Positions 26,201-34,691 of a DNA stretch of 64,000 bases are shown one piece after another. The notes beneath the pieces were generated by a model. That model ran no database searches, was not told where the DNA came from, and was given only the letters and a program-made list of their open reading frames with translations. The stretch is from NCBI GenBank assembly GCA_021736135.1, contig JAIPGO010000003.1:27277-91276 (forward strand), given 5' to 3'. The position numbers and the translations under genes were made by a program. This stretch comes from Candidatus Cloacimonadota bacterium. GTDB taxonomy: Bacteria; Cloacimonadota; Cloacimonadia; Cloacimonadales; TCS61. Within the stretch, counting starts at the first letter, position 1; every line of letters starts with the position of its first letter.

Positions 26201-27794
26201 ATTCCATAAGTTCAACCTCTGTGAGTCCACGGCGTGCTGACCATATCAAATCCAGTGCATCTTTTACCAATCCTTTGCGGTCATGCTCATAGTCGCGCTG
26301 GTACCGGGCAAGTACTTTGCCTAATAAGGACGGAATGTCGCTGGCAGAAAGGTAATCATCCAAACGCTCATCTAACTTGTCATACGTTCCTGTTACTCGC
26401 AGTTCATCCAATAATATTTTCAAATAGAGCGGATTGGCAGCAGCAGATGCAGCAGATAGTCGCTCAAGGCGGGGCACATCAAGTTTCTTGCTAAACCTGC
26501 CCAGGTAATCAACTATCATTTTACTGCGTTCATCATAAGTGAGTGGCTTTATACTAAGTGTTTGCCATTTCCATTTTTCCAATACCTCCTGCGTTTCACC
26601 GGACAGAGTTGAGGTGATTAGTTTTAATGCCCCGGTAAAAGGATGCTCCGGCAGCCAGCCTAATAACCTGCCATGATCTTTATCTTCCAACTGATTAAGT
26701 GCATCAAGCACTACAACAAATCTTACTCCTTCCCGCTCTGCTTTTATTCGTGCTTTTGAGAGCCAAAGGGGAAAATCTCTCAGGATGTCATCATTAGAGC
26801 CAGGTAACTCTTCAGGATCATTAGTCCAGCGTTTAATTTCAGCCATCAGGCGTGTCATTAGTTTCCAGTGTATGGCACTGTCAGTAGTTCCACCAATATA
26901 GTGTTGAAAAATAAAATCATCTGGATGGTCATTTATCCAATGTGTTACCCAGTTAGCCAGCAAAGCAGATTTACCACTTCCTGAATCACCTGATAATACA
27001 AAAGGAGTTCCTTCTCCGGTAATATAGCTGTCGAGTGTGTTAAAGTAATTTGACCTGCTAATATAAGTGCGTCTACGAGTTTCGGCAAATACTTCGTGGT
27101 CGAGGGTTTCTTTGTCTAATGGATCGGGTATATTTTCTTTCGGGAACTGCACAGCAATAGCCGCTTTAAGCTGTTCCAGAACAAGAACTGCCAGCGCTTC
27201 GGGATCGGGATAATCTTCAAGCGGGATATTCTTATCTTCACAGGTTTTGCGAATGTGATTCTTTAACTCGTTTTGTTTTGCTGCTGCGGTTTCGTTCTCA
27301 GGCAGGAAATCAGCTCCCTGGTTTAGGGCATATTCCGGGTCGCGAAAATAGAAAAAAGCACGCCCAGCCATTTCAGGGTTCCGGAGTACACCATGCAGGA
27401 TTTCCAATTCGGTAACGCTCCTTCCGTGAAGCTCTTTAATCCAGGATTGCTCTTCCTCCAGGTCAGCAGTATAAGCATCATCATCGGGTATCCATCCATA
27501 ACGCTCGCCTAATAATCCGATAAAGAAGGGACGGCAAGCCCGAATCTCATCAAGGCAAAGCTTAAGTGTCTCTTTGCGGGTACTTTGTTCTTCTGCTATA
27601 CCCCAGCGCAAGTCAACTTCCACCAGTTCTACGTGTAGTTCCCGGCAGAACCGGCGAAGCTGGGGCCAGGTGTGTGTCATCAAAGCATCGCGCTCCCCCA
27701 TCATATCACGGAAAGTGGAAGATACAAAGACACGGATGGAACGGTTCTGCTGATATCTAATATCTTCGTTTTGCTGGTTCTTCGTATTAATCAT
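23247..27794 (-). CDS. DUF4062 - STAND NTPase - TPR protein, candidate defence or signalling ATPase
   Basis: 1515 aa, the largest gene here. Domains: DUF4062 at about residues 18-105 (RSIRVFVSSTFRDMMGERDA, VDLRWGIAEEQ, RPFFIGLLGERYGW); a P-loop NTPase with Walker A GDSGSGKSALL near residue 268 and Walker B FVVVLDALNQLED near 358; a helical middle part; then 18 full kinesin-light-chain-type TPRs of 42 residues (about 697-1453) plus a degenerate nineteenth and a short tail. Consensus: EAEPLxKRALQIDEQSFGKDHP then VAxxLNNLAxLLQATNRYG. Ribosome binding site AGGAGAATAAA precedes the ATG. The DUF4062-NTPase-TPR layout matches STAND proteins predicted in bacterial conflict systems and the nephrocystin-3-like group: TPR as sensor, DUF4062 as effector or adaptor. 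No other defence gene is adjacent, so function is inference. Confidence 0.9.
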   Translation of the reverse strand: MINTKNQQNEDIRYQQNRSIRVFVSSTFRDMMGERDALMTHTWPQLRRFCRELHVELVEVDLRWGIAEEQSTRKETLKLCLDEIRACRPFFIGLLGERYGWIPDDDAYTADLEEEQSWIKELHGRSVTELEILHGVLRNPEMAGRAFFYFRDPEYALNQGADFLPENETAAAKQNELKNHIRKTCEDKNIPLEDYPDPEALAVLVLEQLKAAIAVQFPKENIPDPLDKETLDHEVFAETRRRTYISRSNYFNTLDSYITGEGTPFVLSGDSGSGKSALLANWVTHWINDHPDDFIFQHYIGGTTDSAIHWKLMTRLMAEIKRWTNDPEELPGSNDDILRDFPLWLSKARIKAEREGVRFVVVLDALNQLEDKDHGRLLGWLPEHPFTGALKLITSTLSGETQEVLEKWKWQTLSIKPLTYDERSKMIVDYLGRFSKKLDVPRLERLSAASAAANPLYLKILLDELRVTGTYDKLDERLDDYLSASDIPSLLGKVLARYQRDYEHDRKGLVKDALDLIWSARRGLTEVELMELLKPDNLHKLPLATWAPLRAALEEGLVDRGGILNFSHDFLRAAVETAFLPDIDTKNDFRIALANYFEAQSPNRRNCDELPWLLWQTELSERLRKCLLNIDSFIELRERDEDELRGYWVYLNEERSMGKHYLDSFNSWAAQKGTSKQRTSFVANQLGFFLFNASLYTEAEPLLKRAFQIGEHNFRKNDPEVAIRLNNLSVLFQATNRFGEAEPLIKRALQIDEQNLGKEHPNVARDLNNLAQLLQDTNRLDEAEPLIRRALQIDEQNFGKDHPFVAIRLINLAGLLKATNRYGEAEPLLKRALQIDEQSFGKKHPNVARDLGSLALLFKATNRYCEAEPLLKRALQIDEQSFGKDHPNVARDINNLALLLQATNRYCEAEPLMKRALQIDEQSFGKEHPKVATSLNNLALLLQDTNRYGEAEPLMKRALQIDEQSFGKDHPKVATSLNNLALLLQETNRYGEAEPLMKRALQIDEQSFGKDHPNVAIRLNNLAQLLKATNRLDEAEPLMKRVINIFEKSLGKNHPNVATSLNNLALLLQDTNRYGEAEPLMKRALQIDEQSLGKDHPKVAISLNNLALLLQATNRLGEAEPLMKRVIKIYEKSLGKNHPKVALGLSNLAQLLLATNRYGEAEPLMMKALQIDEQSFGKDHPNVAVRLNNLAQLLQATNRLDEAEPLMKRVINIFEKSLGKNHPNVATSLSNLAGLFQASNRYGEAETLLERALQIDEQSLGKDHPKVAIRLNNLAQLLQETNRLGEAEPLMKRVINIFEKSLGKNHPNMATSLNNLARLFLATNRYGEAEPLLRRALQIDEQSLGNDHPDVARDIRSLAGLLRSTNRFGEAEPLMKRAIQIDEQSFGKDHPKVARDIRSLARVLQATSRLGEAELLYERALQIDEQSFGKDHPNVATSLNNLALLLQATNRLGEAEPLSRRVVEIFINFTRSTSNQHPHLQKGINNYKNLLEAMGWSQDEIIDQLKKIAPELFNK
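23430..25705 (-). repeat. 126-bp coding tandem repeats (18 TPR units) with 252-bp higher-order period
   Basis: Each unit encodes 42 residues. Units 8-15 alternate between two types: RALQIDEQSFGKDHP and RVINIFEKSLGKNHP. They therefore form four copies of an 84-residue (252-bp) pair, pointing to duplication of a two-unit block. DNA similarity is high enough that many antisense ORFs on the plus strand are themselves repetitive. Confidence 0.9.
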
Positions 27795-28187
27795 TTTATT
27801 CTCCTGTTAACACATTTATAAGATTCCAAACTCTGCTCTGAAATCTGCAATACTCCCGTCTTTGATTGTCTCTGCATTTCTAACTCCCATATACTTCTTA
27901 TTGAATTAGATTTCAATTCTACAGCATAATAAACCAAACATTGATTTTCTTTTCTGATTGTCAAATTAATAAAACATCAGGCACGTCCCACTTAATCCTT
28001 AATCCATAATTCTTAATCTCCCCCCTTCTCTCCCTCATTCCCTCTATCACTCCTCCCGTATCATCTTCCCTCTTAATCATCATTAATTATTAATCAGTTA
28101 CCCCCCTCATCCCGTCTATCATTCTTTCTATTTTTCTTTTTCGCGCTTCAATCGCGGTTTTCGCGGTTGAAATATCTTCTCTTTATC

Positions 28188-28305
28188 CGTTCAATCCTCT
28201 TAATCCGCGGTTCTATGGATATTGTATTTTTTATAAGGTCGTGTTCATTCCCCAAGCTACGCTCTGGTGAACGTCCACTTACTTTGTGTCCTCAAAAAAC
28301 AACTT
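28188..28305 (+). repeat. Right copy of ~118-bp dispersed repeat
   Basis: Reads GTGTTCATTCCCCAAGCTAC then GCTCTGGTGAACGTCC; the reverse complement of 22866-22984. It is followed by CGCGGCTTTCGCGGTTGAAA-type repeat sequence. Confidence 0.85.
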
Positions 28306-28368
28306 ATATTTTTCCCCGCGTCATTTCGCGGCTTTCGCGGTTGAAAGGCTTCACTTTTTTAAATCGTA

Positions 28369-28452
28369 TTATAGAGTCTTAATGTAATCCAAATAGTAAT
28401 TTAGTGGTAATAAGGAGATAATGTGAAGATGTGAAGATGTGAAGATGTGAAA
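28369..28452 (+). repeat. Diverged copy of the 143-bp repeat with 8-bp array
   Basis: The segment GTATTATAGAGTCTTAATGTA then ATCCAAATAGTAA parallels the GCATTAAGGGGTCTTAATGC / CTCCAAAATAA part of the 3.2-3.9 kb repeats. It runs into four copies of GTGAAGAT, equivalent to the GAAAATGTGAAGATGAGAC portion of those units. Confidence 0.6.
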
Positions 28453-28889
28453 ATGCGAAATTGAGACTTCACATCTTTCAGCGTGAGTCGTGAGATGAAT
28501 GTCAGAGTCGAGTAGGGATTTAGCGTTCCGGGATGTCTCGGATCTCGATTGACGACTCACTTCTTCCGGCAACCCTGGTTACCCTATCATCCATCATCCA
28601 TCGTCCATTGAATAGAACGTTCCTCATCTTTTCTCTCAATTTAATTCTCGTAACGTATTCTAATCTTTTCCCACATCTGTTTTCCGTCAAAATCTATTTA
28701 TCTCTATAATATATAGATAAATAACATTCTTTCTAGTCTCTCGGTACACTCCGATTGGTATCCATATGACTTGACTGAATCCCAAGAGTTTTAATTATCA
28801 CTTACACAAATACATTATTACACTTGTTCTATATTTTTCCAGTCATTAGTTATCCATTAATCGTGATTCGTAAATCGTGAGTCGTTTAA

Positions 28890-28937
28890 TCAGACCAGGG
28901 ATGGTCTGTGAACGAATCCAGAGCATTCCTGCCCTGA
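28890..28937. repeat. Diverged copy of the 7110-7157 hairpin
   Basis: Same length and layout as the perfect hairpin at 7110, including TGAACG in the loop, but the arms (TCAGACCAGGGATGGTCTG and CAGAGCATTCCTGCCCTGA) have drifted apart. Confidence 0.75.
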
Positions 28938-29128
28938 TTTCTCATATCACCAGTCACAAGTCACCACTACTTCTCAATTTCTCCCCTTCCCCCCCCTCGC
29001 TAAGTCGCTCCCTCGCTTTTCCCTCTGTGACCTCTGTGGTGAAAAAATCTTCTCTTATTACTGCTCACTACTCACAGATAAATGATAATTAGTGCCAAGC
29101 CGGGACTCAACGTTCTCAGTTCCCGTCT

Positions 29129-29165
29129 CTCAGTCGTTCAGTCATTCAGTCGCTTAGTCGTTCTG
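29129..29165. repeat. 8-bp array overlapping the umuC 3' end
   Basis: Units CAGTCGTT, CAGTCATT, CAGTCGCT, TAGTCGTT. On the minus strand these encode the last residues (RTTKRLND) and the TGA stop of umuC. Confidence 0.75.
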
Positions 29166-30442
29166 TCACTGTTCACTCTTAACAACTGCCACCAGTTTGA
29201 GGTGTAGCTGGGTGACAGCAATTGCCGTTTCATCTGCCAGCCTTTATTTATCCCCGCTGCCGCATACGCCAGCGTTCCAGGACCCCAGACTTTGTTTACT
29301 TTGTCCAGGCAGTCCATCACTATTTTGCGCTCATCATCAATATATACCCGATCAAAAAAATCCAGTGGAGCCTGCCCCTCGGCAATAATATTGCTCAGCA
29401 TTACTCCCACTTTTTTGAATTTATATCCCGGTCGATAGATTGAGCGTAACAGATCAGAAGCGGTCTTGATGAAATCCGGCACATAAGCGGAAGGCGTAGC
29501 CAGCTTAAAACCGGCATAATTGGCATACTGCGGTTCATCCCGAAAGCGGTTTGTGGTAAGATACACCATGATCGAGCTGGCAAGGCTGTGCTGCTGCCGC
29601 AGTTTAAGAGTTGCCACCTGGCAGTAATCAGCCACTGCTTCCAGCAATTCGTTCAATTCACTCACCGGATGCCCGAAAGAACGCGAGGAAATTATCTGCT
29701 TCTTCGGTACCATGTCCAGTTCCATATCAAGGCACGAAATGCCGTTCAATTCTTTCACCGTCCGCAGCCCCACAATCGTCATCTGCTGCTGCACCCACTT
29801 GTAATCCGCTTTGCTCAAATCCCAGGCTGTCTTGATGCCATAACTGTTCAACTTCTGCGCATAGCGGTAACCTACGCCCCAGATATCCTCCACTTGTATC
29901 CACTGCAGGATGGCTTCCAGCTTCGGATGATCCGTGATGTCAAATACCCCCTGGTAACCGGGAAACTTCTTCGCTACCCGGTTCGCTATCTTCGCCAGCG
30001 TCTTTGTAGGTCCCAGCCCCACTGATACTGGCAATCCCACCCATTTCATTATCATCCCGCGCATTTTCCGCCCGTATTCCTGCCAGTCTGATATTTTCAG
30101 ACTGTCCAGACGCAGAAATGCCTCATCGATTGAATATATCTCCAGCTCCGGGGTAAATTCACTTAAAATCTGCATTACCCGCGCCGATAAATCGCCATAT
30201 AAACCATAATTAGATGAAAATAGCTGAATGTCATGCTTTTTTACCAGATCGTTGATCTTAAACGCCGGCACACCCCGCTTGATGCCCAGAGCTTTCATCT
30301 CCGGCGATAATGCCACCAGACAGCCGTCATTATTGGAAAGCACCCCCACCGGCTTATTCCAGAGCTGCGGACGAAATACGCGCTCACAGGAGACATAAAA
30401 CTGATTACAGTCAACCAGGGCATAACGTTCCTTTCCGGGCAT
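29138..30442 (-). CDS. umuC: Y-family DNA polymerase, UmuC-like
   Basis: 434 aa. Starts MPGKERYALVDCNQFYVSCE; the first catalytic Asp lies in VDCNQFY and the acidic pair in the palm motif YSIDEAFLRL. LPVSVGLGPTKTLAKIANRVAKK and VEDIWGVGYRYAQKL (helix-hairpin-helix) follow, and the C-terminal little-finger region is present. Length matches UmuC (about 420). Catalytic subunit of an error-prone translesion polymerase. No umuD-type LexA-like protease gene is adjacent, so its partner would be elsewhere. A strong promoter with an overlapping palindrome lies just upstream. The last nine or so residues are encoded by an intergenic-type 8-bp array. Confidence 0.95.
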   Translation of the reverse strand: MPGKERYALVDCNQFYVSCERVFRPQLWNKPVGVLSNNDGCLVALSPEMKALGIKRGVPAFKINDLVKKHDIQLFSSNYGLYGDLSARVMQILSEFTPELEIYSIDEAFLRLDSLKISDWQEYGRKMRGMIMKWVGLPVSVGLGPTKTLAKIANRVAKKFPGYQGVFDITDHPKLEAILQWIQVEDIWGVGYRYAQKLNSYGIKTAWDLSKADYKWVQQQMTIVGLRTVKELNGISCLDMELDMVPKKQIISSRSFGHPVSELNELLEAVADYCQVATLKLRQQHSLASSIMVYLTTNRFRDEPQYANYAGFKLATPSAYVPDFIKTASDLLRSIYRPGYKFKKVGVMLSNIIAEGQAPLDFFDRVYIDDERKIVMDCLDKVNKVWGPGTLAYAAAGINKGWQMKRQLLSPSYTSNWWQLLRVNSDRTTKRLND

Positions 30443-30459
30443 CTGACCTACCTTATGAT

Positions 30460-30477
30460 ATTAACTTTTTAGTTAAT
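30460..30477 (-). promoter_or_regulatory. Palindromic operator candidate of umuC
   Basis: ATTAACTTTTTAGTTAAT: 7-bp perfect arms, 4-base centre, 17 bases before the ATG and overlapping the -10 box. Position and form suit a LexA-type SOS operator of non-E. coli sequence; the regulator is inferred. Confidence 0.6.
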
Positions 30478-30503
30478 CTATTTATTATCGGATTAACTGT
30501 CAA
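30475..30503 (-). promoter_or_regulatory. Sigma-70 promoter of umuC
   Basis: On the minus strand: TTGACA (reverse complement of 30498-30503), 17-base spacer, TAGATT (30475-30480). A consensus -35 with ideal spacing. The transcript would begin inside or next to the palindrome at 30460-30477. Confidence 0.7.
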
Positions 30504-30668
30504 GATAATTATTATTCTCGTGAATTGGAAACCGTGATTTATGAATCAAAACTCAGGAAAAAAAAAAATAAAAAAAATTATGACTCCGAGAACGGCATTG
30601 GGAAAGGGTTCAAGTCCACTAAAGAATACATATTTCATTAAAAATAGTTACTGTTAGCAAAAAAAGCT

Positions 30669-30732
30669 TGACGATATTTAATTTAGTTCTCATGTGAGCT
30701 CATTAGATGAAAGAAAAACATGAGGCGAGAAT
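30669..30732 (+). promoter_or_regulatory. dcw operon leader with repeated CATG/TGAG boxes
   Basis: TTGACG at 30669 could be a -35, but no good -10 is visible at normal spacing. Downstream lie TCTCATGTGAGCTCATTAG (with the palindrome TGAGCTCA) and CATGAGGCGAG. In other bacteria MraZ represses the dcw promoter through short direct repeats in this location, so these boxes are candidates for that site. Confidence 0.3.
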
Positions 30733-31176
30733 ATGGCATTCCTGGAGCAAGTGTTATTAGGTACTCAGAAAATGCGATTAAATCGTGAAAGTCTGACAAT
30801 CCCGAAGGACTTTGCTGATATTATCAGGTCATGTTCCACTCCCGAATGCTACATAACAGTTGCGCAGAAGCGTTTAATGTTATTCCCTTTAGGTTCCTGG
30901 CAGGAATACAGGCGTAAGCTGAGTGAGTTAGATGATCCTGAAGCCAGAACACTACTGCATTATCAATTGAAGTATGGTTCCAAGGTAACGGAACTTGATG
31001 CATCCGGCAGGATCAAGCTACCTCATTTGCTTTATGAATTTTTGAAAGAACCCGACGAAGTATATATTGCCGGGATGGGTGACTATCTGGAAATATATGC
31101 GAAGAGTGAGCATAAATCAGGGCTTAATGACGAAGAGTTAAACAAAATGAAACCACCGGAGCATTTTATCTTATGA
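30733..31176 (+). CDS. mraZ: Transcriptional regulator MraZ
   Basis: 147 aa, normal length. Two AbrB-like half-domains: the first in RLNRESLTIPKDFADII, the second with the hallmark VTELDASGRIKLPHLLYEFL. Preceded by GAGGCGAGAAT. First gene of the dcw operon; known relatives form rings and bind the operon leader to adjust its transcription. The rsmH start overlaps its stop by 4 bases (ATGA). Confidence 0.95.
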   Translation: MAFLEQVLLGTQKMRLNRESLTIPKDFADIIRSCSTPECYITVAQKRLMLFPLGSWQEYRRKLSELDDPEARTLLHYQLKYGSKVTELDASGRIKLPHLLYEFLKEPDEVYIAGMGDYLEIYAKSEHKSGLNDEELNKMKPPEHFIL

Positions 31177-32102
31177 GCGATTACCACATCCCCGTATTAT
31201 TAGAAGAGTCCATAACCGGTCTATCATTAGAACCTGGCAAAGTAATTGTTGATGGTACTCTTGGTGGTGGAGGTCATAGTCATGAAATACTCAGGAGCTG
31301 TAAGGGCATCAGATTATACAGCTTTGACCAGGATATAGATGCCATCAGGCAGGCATCATACCTTTTGGATGAATTTCCCGGGCAGATCACAATAATTCAT
31401 GATAATTTCGTAAATATACGCACCAGACTGGCACTGGAGAGAGTAAAGAAGGTTGATGGAATTTTACTGGATCTGGGAATTTCGAGTTATCAAATTGACC
31501 AGGCAGAGAAAGGATTTTCCTATATGCAGGATGGAAATCTTGATATGCGAATGGATCAAAGCCGGCAGATAACAGCAGCTATTATCGTTAATACTTACAG
31601 TGAAGCAGAATTGATAAGGATTTTTCGAGAATACGGCGAAGAAAAGGAAAGTTTCCGAATTGCCAGAGCTATATGCCGGGAACGAGAAAGCAAAAACCTG
31701 GAAACAACTCTGGAACTGGCAGCCATAATAGATAAGGCAGCACGTTCTCATCGTAAAATAAAAGCGCGCAGCAGAATATTTCAGGCCCTGCGAATTGAAG
31801 TAAATTCTGAACTGGAATATCTTAAAAGGGCACTTAAGGATGCAGTAAACCTGCTCAATCCTCAGGGACGTCTTGTTGTTCTATCGTATAATTCGCTTGA
31901 AGACCGGATTGTGAAGAATGTGTTTAATTATGAGGCGCTGTCTTGCGTATGCCCGGTTAATTTTCCTAAGTGTATATGTAATAAGGTAGTTAGATTGAAA
32001 GTATTGAATTCCATCACAGCGGGTGAAGCTGATGAGGAAAATGTGAGATCACGTTCAGTAAGAATGAGAATTGCTGAGCGCACAGCGTTACAAGGGGGAT
32101 AA
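31173..32102 (+). CDS. rsmH: 16S rRNA (cytosine1402-N4)-methyltransferase
   Basis: 309 aa. Signature YHIPVLLEESITGL at the start, the SAM-binding motif VDGTLGGGGHSHEIL, DGILLDLGISSYQIDQAEKGFSY and LDMRMDQ, then FQALRIEVNSELEYL and LSYNSLEDRIVKN. Near-canonical length. Methylates C1402 in the ribosomal P site. Translationally coupled to mraZ and upstream of ftsL as in most dcw clusters. Confidence 0.96.
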   Translation: MSDYHIPVLLEESITGLSLEPGKVIVDGTLGGGGHSHEILRSCKGIRLYSFDQDIDAIRQASYLLDEFPGQITIIHDNFVNIRTRLALERVKKVDGILLDLGISSYQIDQAEKGFSYMQDGNLDMRMDQSRQITAAIIVNTYSEAELIRIFREYGEEKESFRIARAICRERESKNLETTLELAAIIDKAARSHRKIKARSRIFQALRIEVNSELEYLKRALKDAVNLLNPQGRLVVLSYNSLEDRIVKNVFNYEALSCVCPVNFPKCICNKVVRLKVLNSITAGEADEENVRSRSVRMRIAERTALQGG

Positions 32103-32103
32103 A

Positions 32104-32460
32104 TTGAACAAGAAATTGACAATTATTTTTATTTTTCTACTTTCAGCCTATATTATTACACATTTTCTGATAATGGATAACGTACTAAAGAAGAATCGGG
32201 AAACGGATAAGCTTAATGAAGAATACCAGGGTATGTTGGAGGATCATTATCTTCTCAGATGCGAAAATTCATATTTTAAAAGCCGGGAGTTCATCAGTCA
32301 GCTGGCTGAAAACGAATTAGGATTATATTTACCCGATGATTTCGCAGATTATGCCTTTTATGAAGTAACTGAAGACCAGAAGGAAATAACACTGATTCAG
32401 TTTCTGATGCCAACGGCAGAAGCTTTTTCGTTCCAAATTCCTAATAGATTACAGGATTAG
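32104..32460 (+). CDS. ftsL: FtsL-like division protein
   Basis: 118 aa from a TTG at 32104, chosen because AAGGGGGATAAA precedes it; the ORF-track start 33 bases earlier is also TTG, has no site and would overlap rsmH more. Short cytoplasmic tail, one membrane helix (LTIIFIFLLSAYIITHFLI) and a periplasmic helical segment (KKNRETDKLNEEYQGMLED) of leucine-zipper type. Sequence alone is weak; size, topology and position between rsmH and ftsI identify it as FtsL, which acts with FtsQ and FtsB in the divisome. Confidence 0.75.
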   Translation: MNKKLTIIFIFLLSAYIITHFLIMDNVLKKNRETDKLNEEYQGMLEDHYLLRCENSYFKSREFISQLAENELGLYLPDDFADYAFYEVTEDQKEITLIQFLMPTAEAFSFQIPNRLQD

Positions 32461-32465
32461 GCTTT

Positions 32466-34691
32466 ATGTCTGCCAGGTTAAAGTTTTTTCGCTATTTGAT
32501 ATTCGTGCCCATTATCTATATCATAATCATCCTTTTCATCATAGCAGTGTTTGATCCTTATGATTATAACAGGTTAATTCTAAAAAGACAGAAACGTGCT
32601 AAGGAAGTAGAATATTACCGTCGCGGTGATATTTATGACCGTAATGGACATTTACTGGTAACAACTCAGTATCATTACCAGCTTGATCTTGATAAAAACC
32701 TGATCAGTACAGAGGCAAAAAAGGATGAACCGGAAAAGATCTATGCATTGATAAGTAACATAGTCAGCAAAAAAAATGGGGCAAATAAAAACTCAATTTT
32801 AGATAGAATTAAGGATGACCGCTTTTCAAGTATATTCTTAGCTGACAAACTATTATTCATTGATATTAAAGATATTAAAGATGAAATCTGTAAAGCAGTT
32901 CAAGCCGATACGACAATACACATAAAAAAGGATAAGATCATAAATGCGCTGCATGTGACCAGAACTTCCGCAGAACGCATTTACCCTTTTGGGGATCTGG
33001 CACCACGACTGTTGGGCTTAGCATATTCTCCGGAAGCAGATCAGCGTGTTCCTGATGAAAAAAACCAGCAATCTTCCAGGTTTCTGCATCTTTCAGGAGC
33101 CTGTGGTATGGAAGCCACCTTTGATGAATTACTCAAAGGTGAAGATGGTTGGACGGAAATGCTTTATGATGCGACTGGTAAAGAAATATTTAAACCTTCC
33201 CTGAAAACAAGAACTGCTGTCAATGGACAGGACGTATATCTAACCATCAATATCCGTTATCAGGAAATTCTGGAACAGCAATTGCACGAAGGACTTGAAA
33301 AATATGGGGCACAAAGTGCAATGGGCGTAATAATGAATGTTCATACAGGAGAGATCCTTGCCCTTAGTGGAGAAATGGAAACAGACAAGGATATGAGTAT
33401 TGACCAGTTAAGATCATTTACGAATCTGCCTGTCTCATACAGTATCGAGCCGGGATCTACCATGAAACCGGTAACGGCGTTGCTGGCTCTTGAAAAGGGT
33501 TTATATGGCAAAGATGAACTCATTGATTGCCATACCCTGGAATTGAAATATTCAGATGGCAGGCGTAAGATCACAGATCATAAGGAATTCACAGAAATGA
33601 ACCTGGAGGGGATCATTGTAGAATCCAGTAATCCCGGAATTAGTCGTGTAGCCTTGGAGATAGGCAGGGAAGATCTATATAATAGATTAATACAGATGGG
33701 ATTAGGGCGAGAGACCTTATCCGGTATCTATGGAGAAAGTAAAGGGATATTCCGTCCGGTAAATAAATGGTCTGAATACAGTTTATGCTCCATCGCCTTT
33801 GGTCAGGAAATCTCGCTTAATATGCTGCATTTAGCAGTAATTTATGCAGCTATAGCTAATGCTGGAAATATCATTAAACCTCAGATATTACTTGAGAGTA
33901 AAGATAGTATAGGTAATTCATATAATAAAATAACTCCTCAGGTATTTCGGACAATATCTTCTCCGAATGCACTTTCTGAAATGCAGCATTTCTTAAAAGA
34001 AGTAGTATTGGTGGGAACCGGAACAGAAGCACGTCTTGATTACATTAAAATTGCCGGTAAAACAGGGACAGCGGAAGTTATCTCACGTGATGAATCGGGA
34101 AAAAAGATAACCAAGCACAATTCTCTATTTGCCGGTTATTTTCCGGCTGATGATCCGCAACTGGTTATGGTTGTCTCATTTGAGCGCTGCAAGCAGGATA
34201 TTCATCTTTATCATTATGCCTCTCAGTCAGCGGTGCCTACATTTCGTGATATTGTCCGTCAGATATTGATCATACCGGAATGCGATATAGTCACAAAAGT
34301 AATGGAAAACTCATCTGATCTGGCAATTTTACCTAATCTTGTAGGACTTAGCAAAGCGGAAGCAGAAAATAAACTGACAGGGCTGAATATAGAATACACT
34401 TTTGTGAATAAGAAGAAAAGTGGAATAATATCTGATCAGTTTCCCCCCGCTAATATTCGATTTAAGCGAGATCAGCCGGTAATCCTTGCTTTGGCCGAAA
34501 CAGAATCTGCTGTTATCGTAGAAGGAAAAATGCCGGATTTCAGGGGTTTAACATTGAAAAGAGCAAGCGAACTGGCACAAATCCATCAAATTAGTATAAC
34601 GCCTCTGGGAAGCGGTATTATTTATGAACAATCAATTGCACCTGCTACAGCCATAAATTCAGAGGATATATGCCGTCTTTATTTGAAGTAA
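32466..34691 (+). CDS. ftsI: Division transpeptidase (class B PBP) with two PASTA domains
   Basis: 741 aa. One N-terminal helix (LIFVPIIYIIIILFIIAVF), then the class B dimerisation region (YYRRGDIYDRNGHLLVTTQ). Catalytic motifs: SxxK in EPGSTMKPVTALLALEKG (about residue 330), SxN in VESSNPGISRVALEIG, and KTG in AGKTGTAEVISRD. The C-terminus has two PASTA repeats (LPNLVGLSKAEAENKLTGL and MPDFRGLTLKRASELAQ). Cross-links septal peptidoglycan in the periplasm with FtsW. PASTA repeats are SpoVD-like and unusual for proteobacterial FtsI. Its 3' end overlaps the murE-murF gene by 22 bases. Confidence 0.94.
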   Translation: MSARLKFFRYLIFVPIIYIIIILFIIAVFDPYDYNRLILKRQKRAKEVEYYRRGDIYDRNGHLLVTTQYHYQLDLDKNLISTEAKKDEPEKIYALISNIVSKKNGANKNSILDRIKDDRFSSIFLADKLLFIDIKDIKDEICKAVQADTTIHIKKDKIINALHVTRTSAERIYPFGDLAPRLLGLAYSPEADQRVPDEKNQQSSRFLHLSGACGMEATFDELLKGEDGWTEMLYDATGKEIFKPSLKTRTAVNGQDVYLTINIRYQEILEQQLHEGLEKYGAQSAMGVIMNVHTGEILALSGEMETDKDMSIDQLRSFTNLPVSYSIEPGSTMKPVTALLALEKGLYGKDELIDCHTLELKYSDGRRKITDHKEFTEMNLEGIIVESSNPGISRVALEIGREDLYNRLIQMGLGRETLSGIYGESKGIFRPVNKWSEYSLCSIAFGQEISLNMLHLAVIYAAIANAGNIIKPQILLESKDSIGNSYNKITPQVFRTISSPNALSEMQHFLKEVVLVGTGTEARLDYIKIAGKTGTAEVISRDESGKKITKHNSLFAGYFPADDPQLVMVVSFERCKQDIHLYHYASQSAVPTFRDIVRQILIIPECDIVTKVMENSSDLAILPNLVGLSKAEAENKLTGLNIEYTFVNKKKSGIISDQFPPANIRFKRDQPVILALAETESAVIVEGKMPDFRGLTLKRASELAQIHQISITPLGSGIIYEQSIAPATAINSEDICRLYLK

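Larger units (their letters stand above)
27795..29137. other. 1.3-kb intergenic region of degenerate repeats
   Basis: No credible gene. Holds the right copy of the ~118-bp repeat, a diverged single copy of the 143-bp repeat with an 8-bp GTGAAGAT array (28369-28452), a second copy of the CAGGGCAGGGATG hairpin (28890-28937) and, at its end, the micro-array overlapping the umuC stop. Composition is low-complexity. Confidence 0.7.

Noticed and set aside
29138-30442. umuDC operon
   Set aside because: No umuD-like serine protease frame beside umuC on either side.
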